Part shown: positions 33,838 through 48,951 of the stretch, one piece after another
How positions within the stretch are numbered: position 1 is the stretch's first letter
Layout of the letters: each line of letters starts with the position of its first letter
Assembly: GCA_030674155.1 (NCBI GenBank)
Contig: CM060318.1
Span: forward strand, 73,777,771-73,841,770
Origin: Stramonita haemastoma
Taxonomy: Eukaryota; Mollusca; Gastropoda; Neogastropoda; Muricidae
DNA: 64,000 nucleotides
Direction of reading: 5' to 3'
Position numbers and translations under genes: made by a program
Notes under the pieces: model-generated
Seen by the model: the letters and a program-made list of their open reading frames with translations, nothing else
The model's database searches: none
What the model was told of the DNA's origin: nothing

Positions 33838-36800
33838 TACCACCACCACCTTGAAGAATTCTACCCATAAGCAGTTGAATTGTTATGAAATCCACAAGTT
33901 TTTAGACTCATCAACTTTCCATGGACACATGTTCTTTGCTGCACACGACACTAAAATGGCAATATCGTTCATCATATTTGACAGCTCACAGCGGTTTCTC
34001 TTCCAGTGCTTTACTTTTTTTCTTCTTCTTTTTTAACCATCTATTTGCAACCAGAGCTGTCAAAATTTAGTATTTTAATTTCTTTCTTTTTTATGATTGG
34101 ACTTTCAAAAGTCTCAAGATAAAAAAAAAAGAAGTCCTCTTTACTTTTTTTAAGAGATCAAAAGCACTTTTACCCAATACAAATTTGCCTCTATCAATAC
34201 CCCAGGAATCGCAGAAAGACACTGCTCTTTCAAGTTTTGACACACAACCATCCATGACAAATAAAAACACAAATGAAACTTCAAATGTTTTAATTACTAA
34301 AATGTCACCAATTCAAATAATCTATCAATTTATGACTGCATCATCATGAATGTACATATTTAGTATACTTACATGTAGTTATAACTAACTGTGCATAAGC
34401 AGTTGGCAAATAACAGCTAATGCTGGTGTTATAATCTGCCATATCAGAAGAAAGCACTCAAAATTATACGCACGGCAGAAAAACAATTGTGGAGAACAAT
34501 TTTCTTGTAAGTAACCAGATTTCATGAGGTAAAATGCTCATGATTCTAATTATCAACTACAAAGTACCACAATGAATTTTTAAAAAAGCACACATATCTT
34601 GTTATTACATGAATTATTACTCTTCAAAAATACAAATGACGTTTAATCCTTCAGCTGTGACTTTTCTGTATAACCACATTATTGACTGTATCAACATCGA
34701 GTGCTATCTGACAGAGGGAAAGCAAATCTTGAAATCTAGCCCTTCACATCTCCTGTAGTGGCCTGAAGACAGGCAAGTCATAAACCCGTCATGGGTTTAT
34801 GAAACAATGATTTAAAGCTGGTCATTTGAAAACATACAGTTTTCTGTCTTCTATATCTGTCATAACACTACACTTGGTATCACACAGTACATGAATACTA
34901 AAGACTCATTTCAGCATCCTCTGCCTTCTGCAGTGTTTAAGACAACAATGGCCTTTCATGTCAGCTACCTACAAGCGAACTTAACTTCATGGTGTTGCAC
35001 AGACAACACACATTCCATGGGTGGGCAGGAAAAATCCTGAGATAGGATGTGCTCTTAAAAGGGCGCAACATTCTTTTACTTCATAACTAGTAACTGTACT
35101 ATATCTCTATTTGGGAATCTTTTATTTCTTATTTTGATTGATTAGCTTCAAATTGTTTCAAAGGAGAAAGCTAAGGCGTCCAATATAAAAGCAAGTCACA
35201 AGGATATACACACGACAAATGACAACTAATGTTGCACACACAACACAATTATCATGACGAGTTCAATTTATGGCTGAACATGGCCACTCCTGCTCTTGCA
35301 GCTGAAAAATGAAAAGGGTCAACGCCTGTACACAGTCACTTGAACAGGATATATGTATATATTTATATTATATATAGGTGACTAAGACACATACGACAAA
35401 AACAACAAACCAAAAAGAATCTGATACATTGAAGGAGACAACAAACTGGGCCTCCTTGACAATTAACAGCAGCTACAAATATAGAAGTTGTAAATATTTC
35501 ATGTCAGATAAAACAAATCATAGTTTTCAACATGTGCATCTACATACAATCAATCAAATAACCTCAACATCACAAGCAAGAGTACACATGGGTGAAAACT
35601 GCCTTATGTTCTCACCCTTTGTTTTCAATCATTTTTATTGTGATTTTTGTGTGTGTTAAATTTTTAAATGAGTGAACACAGTACAGAATGTCTCCTCTGC
35701 TGGCAAATGGGCATTGGAATAAGGCCACCGAGGACAAAAAGGGGGGGAAGGGGAGGGAGGTGATCAGCCAGACAGCCCAGAACTGTTTCAGAGATAAATG
35801 GGGCAGTTCCATGGAATGCTGTACACTCAGGGTGGGAACAGGAGAGGAGGTCGTGTCCCCATCCCCTGACAGTGGCCCAGTATACACTGATGACCCAGAA
35901 GGCCACCCAGCTGCAGGACACCCTTTGACCAGCATCTTGCATAGCAACATCAGCCCACGAAGTGACACCAAAAATTATTTAAAAAAAAAAAAAAAAATCA
36001 CCCAACATGAATGACATGGCACCATCCAACAAAAAAGCTGTCTGCTGAGCAGAAAGAACAAGTTACCCGATCAAAAGATTTTCAAACATCAGCTACTTTC
36101 CCACAAACCACAAGCAGACATTCCATCCTTACAGCAAACCTGAATAATTTGTGTACACATTTCCTCTCTCACAACAGAAAAAAACACACATATGCCCTCA
36201 TTACACATACCCCTCCCTCCCAATCCTTTCATCATTCAACAAACTGGGAGCAGTCTCTTTACCCGAATCTGACAGGCAGTCTGAAGAAAATGATTTTTAG
36301 CAACATATAAAACCCACTGACAATTTTATTCTCTAGAGGGGTGGTATTCTGCTGCTGTATTTGTTCTTGCTCATAGCCCAGCCATCCAAGCAGGCCATAT
36401 TTGGGCTGGTACCATGTCAAACACAACCCTCCCCCTCTCCCCCATTACAAACAAACCAAAAAATCGGATGACTATTTGCTAAGGACTGCTCACCAATCCT
36501 TGGAAAGTTGAACAAGAAAACTGAGCGCATCATGATGAAGCATTATGCAAATAAACTGAACTTAGGTTATGCCCTGGACATGGGCTTACATCACTGTGGG
36601 CCTTGTTTTCTGCTGTGAAGATCACATGGGGGAAGGGAAGAAGAAAAAAACAAACAAAAACCCACCTCAGCGGGGGAATGGGGAGAACAACTTGATGTGA
36701 AAAGGGAAAGGCACAGTATTTGTCCTGGTTAATAAAGGTATAGTGTCGGTATTCTTCATTATAAAAAGCTGTGATGATTTATTTTTCCCACACTGTTTCC

Positions 36801-38498
36801 CTCCCATCTCAAGTATCTGGGTCCCTTCAGAGAAACAGGAAGCATCAGTCTGGTAAAAAGGTCAGTCAGGTCAACAAGTTATGGCAAAACTACTTTAATC
36901 AATCAATCAATTAACTGAAAGTTTATCAAATATATCCTAGCTCAATTAACCATCATTTAGTTCTATCCGCAGTAAACATCTGTGAAAGAGAAAAAAAAAA
37001 GAAAAACACACCAGCAACTGGATAATTTTTTTTCCCCATTTCAACTTCTTTTCTTTCTTTCAAATATTTGGAAAAAAAACAAAACTGTGCGGAATAAGGG
37101 CCCCAAATATTCTTAACGACTTAAAATTTTTTACCCAAGATTTACATTGCACACAAGTATTTTTCAAGCCAAAGCAGCATCATAGCGATCTCGTTCTGCA
37201 AATGCTAAATAATGATATATATATATATAATTTCATTTAAAAAAGCCCAACATAATCACAAGTGTTCAGGAACAGAATTATTGTTTCTCTTTCCTTCATT
37301 TGGCCTTGCATCAAGATATTTATTCTTTTGATTTGGTTTTCAAAATAACAGGCGGTGTATTACTGATATTCCAATTGAATATATCATTCAATATAAATTA
37401 TGACAAATCCTACATATCGTTTACAGATTGTTTTGTGAAGCATTCACACATTTCACTGTGAAATAAGATTTTGAAACAGCATATATACTATATATATAAA
37501 TTTGCTGAACAAGATTTTTCTATGAAATAAGATTTGGGATGCATTTTTTAAAACTGTGCATGCCCACTGATTTTTTTTTTTTTTATAATCAAAACAAAAC
37601 AGCAGATAACAGTCTACAGAAGTCTTCTCTGCTGGTTGTACCCGTGAAATAAACGGTCTTACTTCTTCCTGGTAATTGGTTACACTGTACCCCCCCCCCC
37701 CCTTCAAATGAATAAATGGACACATGGAAGGAGAGGAGGCACAGGTTGGGGGTGTTGGTAGTCAATCCTCCCATGAAAATACTATATTTCAGCAATTTTT
37801 TTTCATCACATAAAAAAAAGGATAGCATATTGGCCACATCAGATGCATCACCTGACAAAGTACGTGCTTTAACAAGTTAGAAAACCTTGAAGAAGATCTA
37901 GGCATGCTGTTCATGCTTTGTCAAAGTGTCTGTAAAAGAGAGTTAAGAAAATTTCAATGCTTGGAAAAATGTAAATATTTTGTAGATAAGAGAATTTTGG
38001 CTCCAACAGGACTTCCTTCAGTGAAAACTGTGCAAAGAGCTTTTCTCTTCAAGGAGGCATGCAGAAGGAAAAAGATAAAAACCAAAATAAAAAGGTCAGT
38101 TTTTTAATGAACCCAACAAGTACAATGAACCCAGTAACATCCCCTGCTATGCCTGCACATCAACCTCATTCTGCTATCATTACTGAATAAAGCACCACTC
38201 CAGACACACTTACCCAGCGCCTACCCATTACCTTCCCTCTCACACTCAACAATCATATGAAAGTAATGGTTCAGCAAAATGCAAAGTCTTTCAGTCACAC
38301 AAAATACAATGACACAGCATGAAGACTGCCAGTTCATTGTCAACACGTACAGATCTTCACAAAGAACAAATTGCACATCCCCTCAGACTGGATTGTGAGC
38401 ATAACATAAACCAGTACAGACGACACTAAGGCTGCCACTTTGGTGGGGAACAGGGTGGAGTGATGGACCTACATTCAGCACACACGGACAGACAGTTA
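33838..38498. other. AT-rich non-coding stretch
   Basis: No exon, RNA gene or mobile element recognised. A GC-richer patch at 35,690-35,960 is open in three frames on both strands but shows no known domain and no consistent splice sites. A perfect 9-bp stem lies at 34779-34801. C-runs at 37,689 and A-runs at 35,982 are the only long homopolymers. Confidence 0.6.
34779..34801. repeat. perfect short stem-loop
   Basis: CATAAACCC-GTCAT-GGGTTTATG: 9-bp arms with a 5-nt loop. Confidence 0.5.
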
Positions 38499-38641
38499 AT
38501 CACCTCTCATCTATACATACTTCTTCATCACCTCTCATCCATACATACTTCTACATCACCTCTCATCCATACATACTTCTACATCACCTCTCATCCATAC
38601 ATACTTCTACATCACCTCTCATCCATACATACTTCTACACC
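38499..38641 (+). repeat. 28-bp tandem repeat (five copies)
   Basis: Units begin CACCTCTCATCCATACATAC and end TTCTACAT, starting near 38501, 38529, 38557, 38585 and 38613. Copies are nearly identical (first has CTAT for CCAT and TTCTTCAT). A simple minisatellite. Confidence 0.93.
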
Positions 38642-41600
38642 AACATCAATGACAACTGGATAAGGTTTAGCACCAACTCAGACAAGCAAATTGGGGCGGG
38701 GGAGGTGCTCCTAGATTTTAGTTGGTAATTAAATGGGAAACTGATATCGAAGTAGTGAGAATGTAAGTCCTATGTTTTCTGAGAGCAGACTGTACCATAC
38801 ATACATCACTGTTGACTTCCATGTAATCATTATTACCACCCCACCCTTTCCCAACCTACAACTCTAAGTAATGTCTCTTTCCATGTACATATCTTTACTA
38901 ATTCAAATATATTTAGTCACAATGACATCACTTACATTTTTTTTTTAATTCAAGGAAACAAAAAGCTGTTAAGGCAGATCTACAAATACATGTGATTAAA
39001 ACTGTCGTATTTTGATTATATAAACTATCATTTAAACATGGCAAAGGAAGAAAAAAAATATCTGGAAAAAACCTATAAATCTAGATGCTGAACCACACAT
39101 CTGCATTTTGCAACCAAAACTCTTTCTTCAACCTGTAAGAACACAAATACATCACTTTCAAAGAATACATTTCATAATACATTGTATCATCTTTCATATC
39201 GCTTATATTTGTCCTAAACACTCTTTTTAAGACTATCAAATTGATGAGATCTTAAGAACAAAGTAATTTAAAATAACATTTGCATCTGGGGAGAAAAAAA
39301 TCAGCCACACAACTTTGGTCTTGTAATTTTTCAAGGAAAATGAAGGCATGCGTGATGGATGAACAATGGATCATATCAACATCTCAGGACAAATTATGCA
39401 AAACCACTATTTAGCTTGTGTTTGTACCTGTACAAGACTTCTTAAAGTTCAAAATAGTACAAGAAATTCTAAAAGGAACAAAAGATTTTAGGTATTTTCG
39501 TGTACAAATATCAAATGATCATATGTAGCATTACCCTGATTTCAAAATACTATGGCATCTTAAGACATAGACACACACACATTGACACACGCAACGTTTT
39601 TCAACAAAGGGATAAGAGGACATACTTTTCTCACTTCTACCTTTTTGGAAAAATATTCTTCTTCATAAAAACCTTCATCCCCCCCCCCCCCCCCCTTTTT
39701 TTTTTTTTATTACAAAAAAGCCCCCATCCAACCCCCAAAACAGACACCTCCCAAATCTGAGACTCCCTTCCCCCTCAGTTTTCCCTCCTGAAAAGTAACA
39801 GGCACACTGCTAAAAACTTTACACATTCAAGTATCCTAAGCAAAATATGAAATAGCAGCAAATAACAAATTTGCTTTTAGTAAAAACATACATGAATGGT
39901 GAGCGAACACCTGTCTTCAATTTTTGTTTCTTAGATCTGAATTTTCTCTGAGCTCCCTATTTCATCACTTCTTAGACCACTATCTGTGTGCTAAATATCA
40001 TAAAATTATTTCTTCTGATGCTTAAATGCTGGTTTTGTTGCTGTTTTTTTTTAATCCAGAAAACCAAAACTTACAGCCATTTGGTGAGAATAGCCAGCCA
40101 TTTCACTTGCCTCACAGGAGGCAAGAACAGCCTTAGATTTGGAATTTAAAAAACAACAACGATTTTTAAGACAAAAAAAAACCAAACCCCAACGAAAAAC
40201 CAACAACAACAAAACCTGACACAAGCCATTTTACCTCAACAATGGTTTCAGAGTATGGAATAAAATCCTGTGACCAAAGACGAAGTAATGTTTGGCAACT
40301 GCAGGCAATAAAGGCATGGTCTTACTTTTCCCAGCATTTCAATGTTTGGTTATTATTCTTGACTGTTTTTATGTCCAATGCTTCCATTTTATCAACAAAA
40401 TAACTGTCTTATCAGAGTGTGCAACAAAAATCTTATGCTAAATGTTTTTATGCACTTACTCTAGTCCTGTTCACATTTCTGGGTTGAAATGTAAAAGATT
40501 ACTAATATACAATTCTTTACATATTCTTTTTTACCTTCCTGTGAAAAAGCAACTGACAGATTAGCCTCATAAACTGCAAGATGGAAACGGATCCTAAACA
40601 ATCGTCTGTCACTGTAAATGTACATCTTGGGCGGCTTGTCGCATTGGGTTCAATCTGACAATTTGAGATCAAGTGTGTTTGATACGGAAGGGTTGAAACT
40701 GCCAACTCACAGCCTCTGGCCATTCTGCTCTCACTAGTTACTGTTCACTTTGTGCATGCCAGTGTGTGTGCCTTGTGGATGCCATTGAAGCCTCAAGCAG
40801 GGCACACAGCGACTTTTTTGCTTCGTATATCTTCCAAACATTTCATGTAGCACTTTGGTCCATTTCACACGGACAGGTTGGAATTAACAGTCGCATCCTA
40901 AATGGTCTGTCAGAACCACAAAAGTTAAAAAGGATAATCTTGTCACCTGCTTAATTAAGAATGCTCCAGCTGAAAGGTGTTCATAAAAAAGTTAAAAGCT
41001 CAAAGAAAAAAAGGGTGTGATTACTGAATGAAAAAGATAACATGTACCCCCCCCCCCCCCCCCCCAATTGTAGTATAACCAAAATAAAAAATCAATATTA
41101 ATTAATATATGAATATGATGGAAGCACTTTAACAAAAGCAGGTGCTACCCCTGCCCCCACTATCACTGGTTTAGAATGACCATTAGAAAGAGAATAAGGC
41201 CCATGTTCTCAGTTTATTGTATCAACATGAAAAGGCATTTATGCTTTTTGACATATGATTAAGAAAGGGGATGATATATTTCAAATTAATAAGCTCATAT
41301 ATAAAATCTGAGCATATCAAATCAGGTCTGAAACAAATCTTTGAATTAAGGACTACAACAAGAGGGAGACGAATGTGCACATCCCACACCTGTTTACTTC
41401 TGTATAACGCATTGTCATATCAACCCACAGATGCATACAAATAAAAACAATCAATACTATGAAAATAGACACCGGACTAAAACATATGTGACACACCTAG
41501 ACATCATTCAAACTCTCCAATGTCTAATTAAACAAGCAAATCATAAAAACTAAACAGGACAAATAAAAAAACAAAAAAAAAACAAAACAATCTGATGAGT

Positions 41601-44600
41601 GTCACAGAAAAAAAAGAATAAAAATTTCATGGTCATCAAAGACAAAATATGCATACACCTAACTCCAGATTTGTACTTGCAAAAGAAAAATAACTCACAT
41701 AGGCAAACAAAACAAGCAGTTTCATGACACAAAAATGAATCATATGCACTAAACAGAGAACTACATCTTTTCATGAATTTCAGGGTACAAACTGCACAGC
41801 CACATTGAAAAATAGAAAAAATTAATCAAGCAGTTTCATGATTGCAGTTTGGAAGAATTGAGACAGAAAAGAAAAGAAAAAAACCCTACTAAAATAAGCA
41901 GTTCCATCATGTGATGGAAAAGAGCAAAGCCCACAGGCAAGGCTGATGACAGGAAGTGGATTATGGATTGCAACATAACTTGAGCAGCAGGAAAAGTACA
42001 GCTAAACCTTTACTGTGAAAAGGAGATGTAGCTTTTGATCCTATGATATTTGTACTTTTGGGGTAGAACTTAGCTAACTTACATCTGTTCAGCAGTAGCA
42101 CAGCTTTTGGATCAACTGGTTTACCAAGTTATTATCCATTGTTGGGTATCCGTACAAAATGCAGAACTTAATCTTATAACATTTTGTTATTGTCAGCGAT
42201 TAAATCTTGCCAAAAAATTTTTTAAAAAGTTAATTACCATTGGGACTCCTCATTTTAACTATAAAAGCTTACAGCAACCTCTCCCTCCAGTTTTTTGATA
42301 AACCAGGAGATGAAAGATGTCAAGTCGTGGCTCAGTTTGTATGCAATTTCAACTTCTAACTGAATTGTTATTGTCCATTAAGTATATTTTACACAACTAA
42401 AATCTTAATGTGATGGGGGAACAATCAAGATGACAAAAAACAAAGTCATTATAATGTTTTCCTTCACCCAAAGCCTTGTGAAAAGGCATGCCCCCCCCCC
42501 CCCCCCCCCCCCTCCTTTTTAAGGACACTTTGAATCCTGTACCATTACTAAAATGTTACTCGAGACAAAACTCATGCTGCTGAATTAGAAACAATTACTA
42601 CTGATTTTTGCCACCACATTTCAGATCTGAAAAGGTGTTCAACCACTTGAACTAAAACAATGAAAAATACAGCTGCTAAATTTATAAAAGCAGCTTCAAA
42701 AATGGAGCCATCATCTATAAAGGTAAGTCAAGTGTCAATGTCAATGTTGGGGAGGGGGAGGGGGGGAAGAAATTCTCACAGACCATTTCCGTTGCTCTAG
42801 TGTTTACAATAAAAAGAATTTTTAAAAAGTACATGCTACAATGATGGCAATACCAACAGCTTTAGAGAAACATCAATCAGAAATAAAATTATTTTTTCTT
42901 TTTATCCACCTGTTCAAAGTTTGAATCAAAAAAGTATCCAAATTACTGTGGCATTTATAACAATCAAGCATTTATTTCGATTTTTTTTTTTAAAAGGTCA
43001 AATTCACACAGCGTGTGTGTGTGTGTGTGTGCGCGCGTGCATGAATATCAATTACAATATTTATATTTGTGTGGAAATGAAAGAAGCTCTCTGTAAATTT
43101 ATTTAGTCAAAAGTTTGCAAACTTCCTTATATTTCAATCAGACCTCCCTCATTATATCGTTCACTTATTTTATTGCTACTTGATTTACAGTTTAAATATA
43201 CACACACACAACAATCACATTTTTCAAATAATGCTATGAGTAGGATTGTTATATTTGACGAATACAAGTCCTTCCTGCTATTACTTAGAACCTGCCCAAA
43301 ATACATACCTACTGAAGTTGCTGGTGGGAAACATGGAACCAGTAAACCATGTTTTAGCTCAAATAAATGCATTCAAAGGCAGAAGTCATTAACCCCCCCC
43401 CCCCAAAAAAAAAAAAAATACAAAAAACAACAACTTCAAAGTGTAGTTTTGACATATGATGCCTTCTGCGGTAACTTCCTTTGGACGGAGAGATCAATGA
43501 CATGTCAAATAAATGATGAGACGAAAGTAAGTGTTGTGCAAATGCCCTCCATTACCTGTGGGATAATGGTCAAAATTTGGCAGTAGGGAAACTGCTTTGC
43601 AAGGAAAGAAAAGAGAACAGAAAAAAAAAGAAAACCCATTGAAAGCAATGAAGAGATCCTGAAGGCGCTCATTTCAACATTTAGTAACTTTCAAGAAGAG
43701 TAACCGCAATAATCTATCCTTTCCAATACATAACTAACAAGAGAAGTGTTACTGGGTAGTCTGATGGATGTTTTGTCTTTGGTGTTTAGTTATTTTTTAA
43801 TCATCTTTTCCAAATCTGACAAAGTTCTTGAATTAGTTCATGGTATATATTGCTTCTACGGTTCTTTCATACTGTTCAACCCTTTTTGAATGTTAAATTC
43901 TTATTTGCCTATCTGATATTTCAGAACACCCCACAGTCATCATTTATTCCAGAGCACCCCTAACAAACAAGAACTGACAACCAGTTACTCTTCTCTAAAC
44001 AAACATCTTTTTAATCACTTACAGAATGCAAATCAATTGTGCACATATGCCAGCACTCTATGGGCTCCACTGTGTTTAAATTGATTATAGTCAATCATTG
44101 TGTTTTAACTGATTATGTTGAACCACACATAGCTGCATTCTTAAGACATGAAGACTATGCACTAAGTGGTAGAACGCTTTCACATAAAATGCACATGCAG
44201 ACTGGTCATTTACCCAGCAACACACAAAGGACCAACATACTGCAACCCAATTGATGCTATACTCTGTGGATCTCAATACTGTAAGTACTGTTAATGATGG
44301 TATTTGCATGCCTGTCTCTATACTTAAGCCAAAGTGCCATGTATGAAAAGCATAACTATGGTGAAAATAATGGAACTGATTTCACTACATATACTTTTGA
44401 AACGATAATAAATAATCAACAGCTTGGGAATATTTATCTAAACAATGATACATTTTTTTGACTGGTGGAAATCCAAATCATAGTTATCATACTTCATATG
44501 CTGAACCCACAGATTTTCAGTGCATACAGATGGAGCTACAAAATTACGGAGTGCTCAAAACCATGACAAAATAACTTTGACAAAAAGTTTTCTGATATTT

Positions 44601-46016
44601 TATGTATTAACTGTTTAACATGAGCGCTCTCTTGGATTGTTAACGAACAAAAACATGAAATAAGAAACAGTTTGAATAAAAGAGATAAAACAAATAGAGA
44701 AAAAAAAATCTGTCAAAATAATGTCAAAAAATGTTTGAAGCAGCAGCTTATGACTACTTTAATTATTTTCTTATTTACTAAAATGGAACAGTCAGACTAC
44801 TTCTCACAAGTTTTCTGAGTAAAAACAAAGTTTCCCATTTCACATGTATCCAAATTTTACTTTATAAGAACAGTATGAGCAGATCTTTCCAGTGATGAAG
44901 GTGCACATTCACCATCTACTCATTCCTGACCACATATCAGTTTACTCCCTTGACAACTATAAACATCCATCTGTAAAGAAAAGCACTTTACTCAAAGCTC
45001 AACAAATATGATCTATTTATTGTTGTCCTTTTACATTCACAGCCTAGCCAGCTTTCGCAGCCTGGGAGACCTACTTTGTGCAGCAAAAAAGTCACTGATG
45101 AACCTTCAACAGTTTTATTCTTCATTCACACTTATTACCATCACATTAATCAACCATATCACATTTTTCCCCTAAGATGATTAACATCTGACAATCCAGT
45201 TTGCCGCATAAAAATATAGAACTTCTTGGCCACAATTGCAAATCTGTGAGTTGACAAAATCTGACCAGAACACTGGATCATAGATGAAGAGCATCTTCAA
45301 AATTTATATGCAATCCTTGTATCATGCTTGCCTGACCGTTGCACACACAACATGCAGGCACTATGGTTTCAATAGCAGATATGGTTTAACACTGCGACTC
45401 AAGTTGAAGGAACTAGCAACATTATAGGATGGGAAGCACTTAAAAAACAGTGTGGTAAGCTTTTACATGTTATATAATATTGCGATAAGAACTGCTCTGC
45501 AGATTTAATTAAGGACTCAAGAACTTCAAACATTTTTCACGGAGGTAGTAGAGTCAAAATAGAAAGAGTGTTAGGGTATTGACTACTATTCACCAACCAG
45601 TAGCATAATCTGATTAATAATGAAAAGTTGAAGTACATGCAAAAGACTGAAAATATATAAAATTGACAAATACTGATGAATTTTCACATTTCAGCATAAT
45701 GTATACATCAATTTTTTATATATATTTTTTTTAATGTTGAGCATTTAGTATAGTATGCTTACCAGAATTAGTTGACTGTTTTCCTTTTTTTTTGCAAAGC
45801 AGACTGAATGGCATTCTTAGAAACTTCTTAAAAAATTGAAAAGTAACATTCTTAAAAAAAAAAAAAAAAAAAAAAGGAAAAAAATAAAATAAAATAAAGG
45901 TCAAAAGAGAGAGAGAAAAAAGAGAAAAGATATCCGGTATTTAACACTCACACGATTTTCATCTATTTTGTGCCTAATAACAGATTTTCATTATTTTTCC
46001 TTTTCTTCTTTTCTTT

Positions 46017-46017
<1 letters not shown>
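38642..46017. other. AT-rich non-coding stretch with C- and A-runs
   Basis: No supported gene. Homopolymer C tracts at about 39,679, 41,047, 42,490 and 43,392 run into T or A. A short GT/GC tract lies at 43,013-43,040. Open frames are all under about 140 codons and unremarkable. Confidence 0.6.

Positions 46018-46107
<90 letters not shown>
46018..46107. repeat. (AC)n-(AT)n microsatellite
   Basis: A short AC run then about 70 bp of AT, self-complementary and cruciform-prone. Confidence 0.95.
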
Positions 46108-46109
<2 letters not shown>

Positions 46110-46705
46110 CTGCGACTTACATGGAGGAGGGTGGGGTGGTGGCAAAGATATGGGATGGGGTTATAAAGAACAGAAAAAATAGAGAGGTTTATCCTATAAA
46201 AATGAACTATTTCTGAATTACAGAGATCACTCATTTTGGTAGGCCACCTTGGGTATATTATACACACTGGGATCAAACAGGGCAAGGAGCATTTAATGTA
46301 AGTTTACACAAGTGACAAGATTTTTTTTTTTATGCATACAGGGTTTTTTTGGTGTTTTTTTTAAGGAATTCGGGATGTAGAAAAGAAGGGGGAAAGGGGG
46401 AGGGGGCATCCACCATAAAATATACCTAATAACTTTTCAACATTATGAAATAAATGTACTTTAACTACATAGTAGTAAAAAAAAAAAAAAAAAAAAAAAT
46501 CTAGAGAATTTTTTTTTAAACCGCAGAACCAGTTTGAAAAGAGCTTATCAACAAAGAAAACCACACAATCTTTTACAGCAAGAAACCAGATTACTAAAGA
46601 AAGCGCCGACACACCTTTTCTGAAGGTGGAACATGAAAGAACCGACAGGAACAAAGACCAGAATAAGGAGAATAATGAGGGAAAGACATTAAACAACTGA
46701 AGCAT

Positions 46706-46710
<5 letters not shown>

Positions 46711-46800
<90 letters not shown>
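46711..46800. repeat. (GA)n microsatellite
   Basis: GA with one AGAAGAG interruption, ending in GAGGAGGAGG. Confidence 0.95.
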
Positions 46801-47416
46801 GAGGAGGAGGGCATGTTCAAATGATGTCCATCACAATAGCAAAGGAAATCAGATTTCTACTTCAGTACTCCTTAACCTATGGATGTGATTTCATTACATT
46901 ACAGTTACACAATGGAAAAAGAAATTCTGACCTCCAAGAAGAAAAAAAAGGACACCTTTTCTTGTATTTTTTGTGTGGAAATATTTAAACTATGCTATCT
47001 TATCATCAATTCTTTCTACATGACTTGACTACTCCCTATCAGATTCTGCTCTTCATATGCACTTAACAAATGACTTAACAACCCACTGATTAGACAAATA
47101 AGAACTAGTTTTAGACCTTTTTATAATTAGAACAAAACATTCATAACACATTTTGCTTTTAAACTGGTTAATTTCAGGATTGCAAAAGAAACTGAAATAA
47201 TGTTCATTTTGCTATAAGTTTTCTTGTCTGAAAACTATGTCACTGAAGGGCGTTTGATTCATAACCAGGTCAGCATGTTCACAAAAAAAAAAGCAAATCA
47301 TCTTTGGTACACTCTAATGTAACTATTTTGAAAAACGACATAAGCAGCAGCAGCATTCTCCATGCTCTTGAGTGTTGAATGTTTGGCACTGGTCTTTTTT
47401 CTTTTTTTTTTAAATG

Positions 47417-47493
47417 ACTGGTGGTGGTGATGTGGTGGTGGTGGTGGTGGTGTGATGGTGGTGGTGGTGGAGGTGGTGATGGTGGTGGTGGGG

Positions 47494-47543
<50 letters not shown>

Positions 47544-47554
47544 GTGTGTGTGTG

Positions 47555-47647
<93 letters not shown>
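47417..47647. repeat. (TGG)n-(TGA)n triplet tract followed by (GA)n
   Basis: Imperfect TGG/TGGTGA triplets to about 47,490, a TGA run to about 47,540, a short GT run, then GA to 47,647. The G-rich part could form quadruplexes. The poly-His, poly-Ile and poly-Trp frames here are artefacts. Confidence 0.93.
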
Positions 47648-47650
<3 letters not shown>

Positions 47651-48825
47651 TGTCATATTTCACAAATCTGTGACGTGGAAATTTGATCTTTTAAGAAATG
47701 AAAATAAAAAGCTACTGCAAACATGCAAAGTAATACCATTTAAACAGAAAGGAAAACATAACACAGATCATGAAAATATCACTTCATGGTGTTATATGTC
47801 TGACTTGCTAAACTCAGAAACAGGTTGGCATTGAATGACTGAGCCAGAAAAATTTTGTCCCTAAGAAAAATGTAATGGAAGATTAGGCAGCTCAGCATTT
47901 ACAACAGGCTTTATTCTGGTGGGTGACAAACAACTGTAGAATAAATCTTATAACTGATTGAGAATGATATATGCAGGATAAGAAGGGGGGAAAAAAATCA
48001 AAAATGGAAAAGAGAACATAGCTTGTAAAACTACCTTTTACAATACAGAGCGATTAGTATCACGCCCTTTTCTTTAAAATGATTTTTAAAAACAACAACA
48101 CATATTCAAAAAATATTTCGTAGGTGGCAGAAAGAAATCATGAACATGCATGTACTGGAAAATATCAACAGCATGAATGTGCAATCAAAATACGTTAAGT
48201 GTGCAGAAAAGGTTCTAACTTGTTCTTCGACTGCACAATACCAGTATTCTACTGTTTCCTGAATACAACCAGCATATCATTTAAGCTTTAGATAATCATA
48301 CTCTAAATATTGGCCTGGTCTGTTTTCCAGAAAATACCACAGCTACGATGCAGCCTGGAATTTTCTTAAAAAATGATAAATACATTTTTGTCTTTAAATG
48401 TCATTAAGTAACACAGATTCCCAGAGTATGGCCCATTCATTGCAATATATGTGTACAACACGCACTACTTTATGCTGTGATGATAGATGTGCCTTTTAAT
48501 TAATAATATGCGAATTGTTACTTGACAATCTGGCAAAGTGTCTGAAATATGGCAAACATTTTTACGTTTGACAGTAATGACTACTCTTTCAAAGTTTTCT
48601 CTGGCCACTTGTCACACCATTTTCTTCCAACTACCAAAAAGAGTCTATATCATTATCTTTTCTTTCCTATACGGGCAACATAAGGGTGAGAAGAAAAATT
48701 AACCATAAAATGCTTTTCTACCTTGGATTCTTTCCACACAAAAAGAACAAATTTGTTTTACATATAGTTCAAGAAAATTTACAGCCTAGTTTGGAAAACA
48801 GTGACAAATCCAGGCAGGTAAAATT

Positions 48826-48951
<126 letters not shown>

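Noticed and set aside
35612..36014. Open frames on both strands of about 90-119 codons
   Set aside because: Overlapping frames on both strands, no known domain and no consistent splice sites. GC composition alone explains the openness.
38499..38641. 28-bp repeats as a CRISPR array
   Set aside because: Units are directly adjacent with no spacers, and the DNA is eukaryotic.
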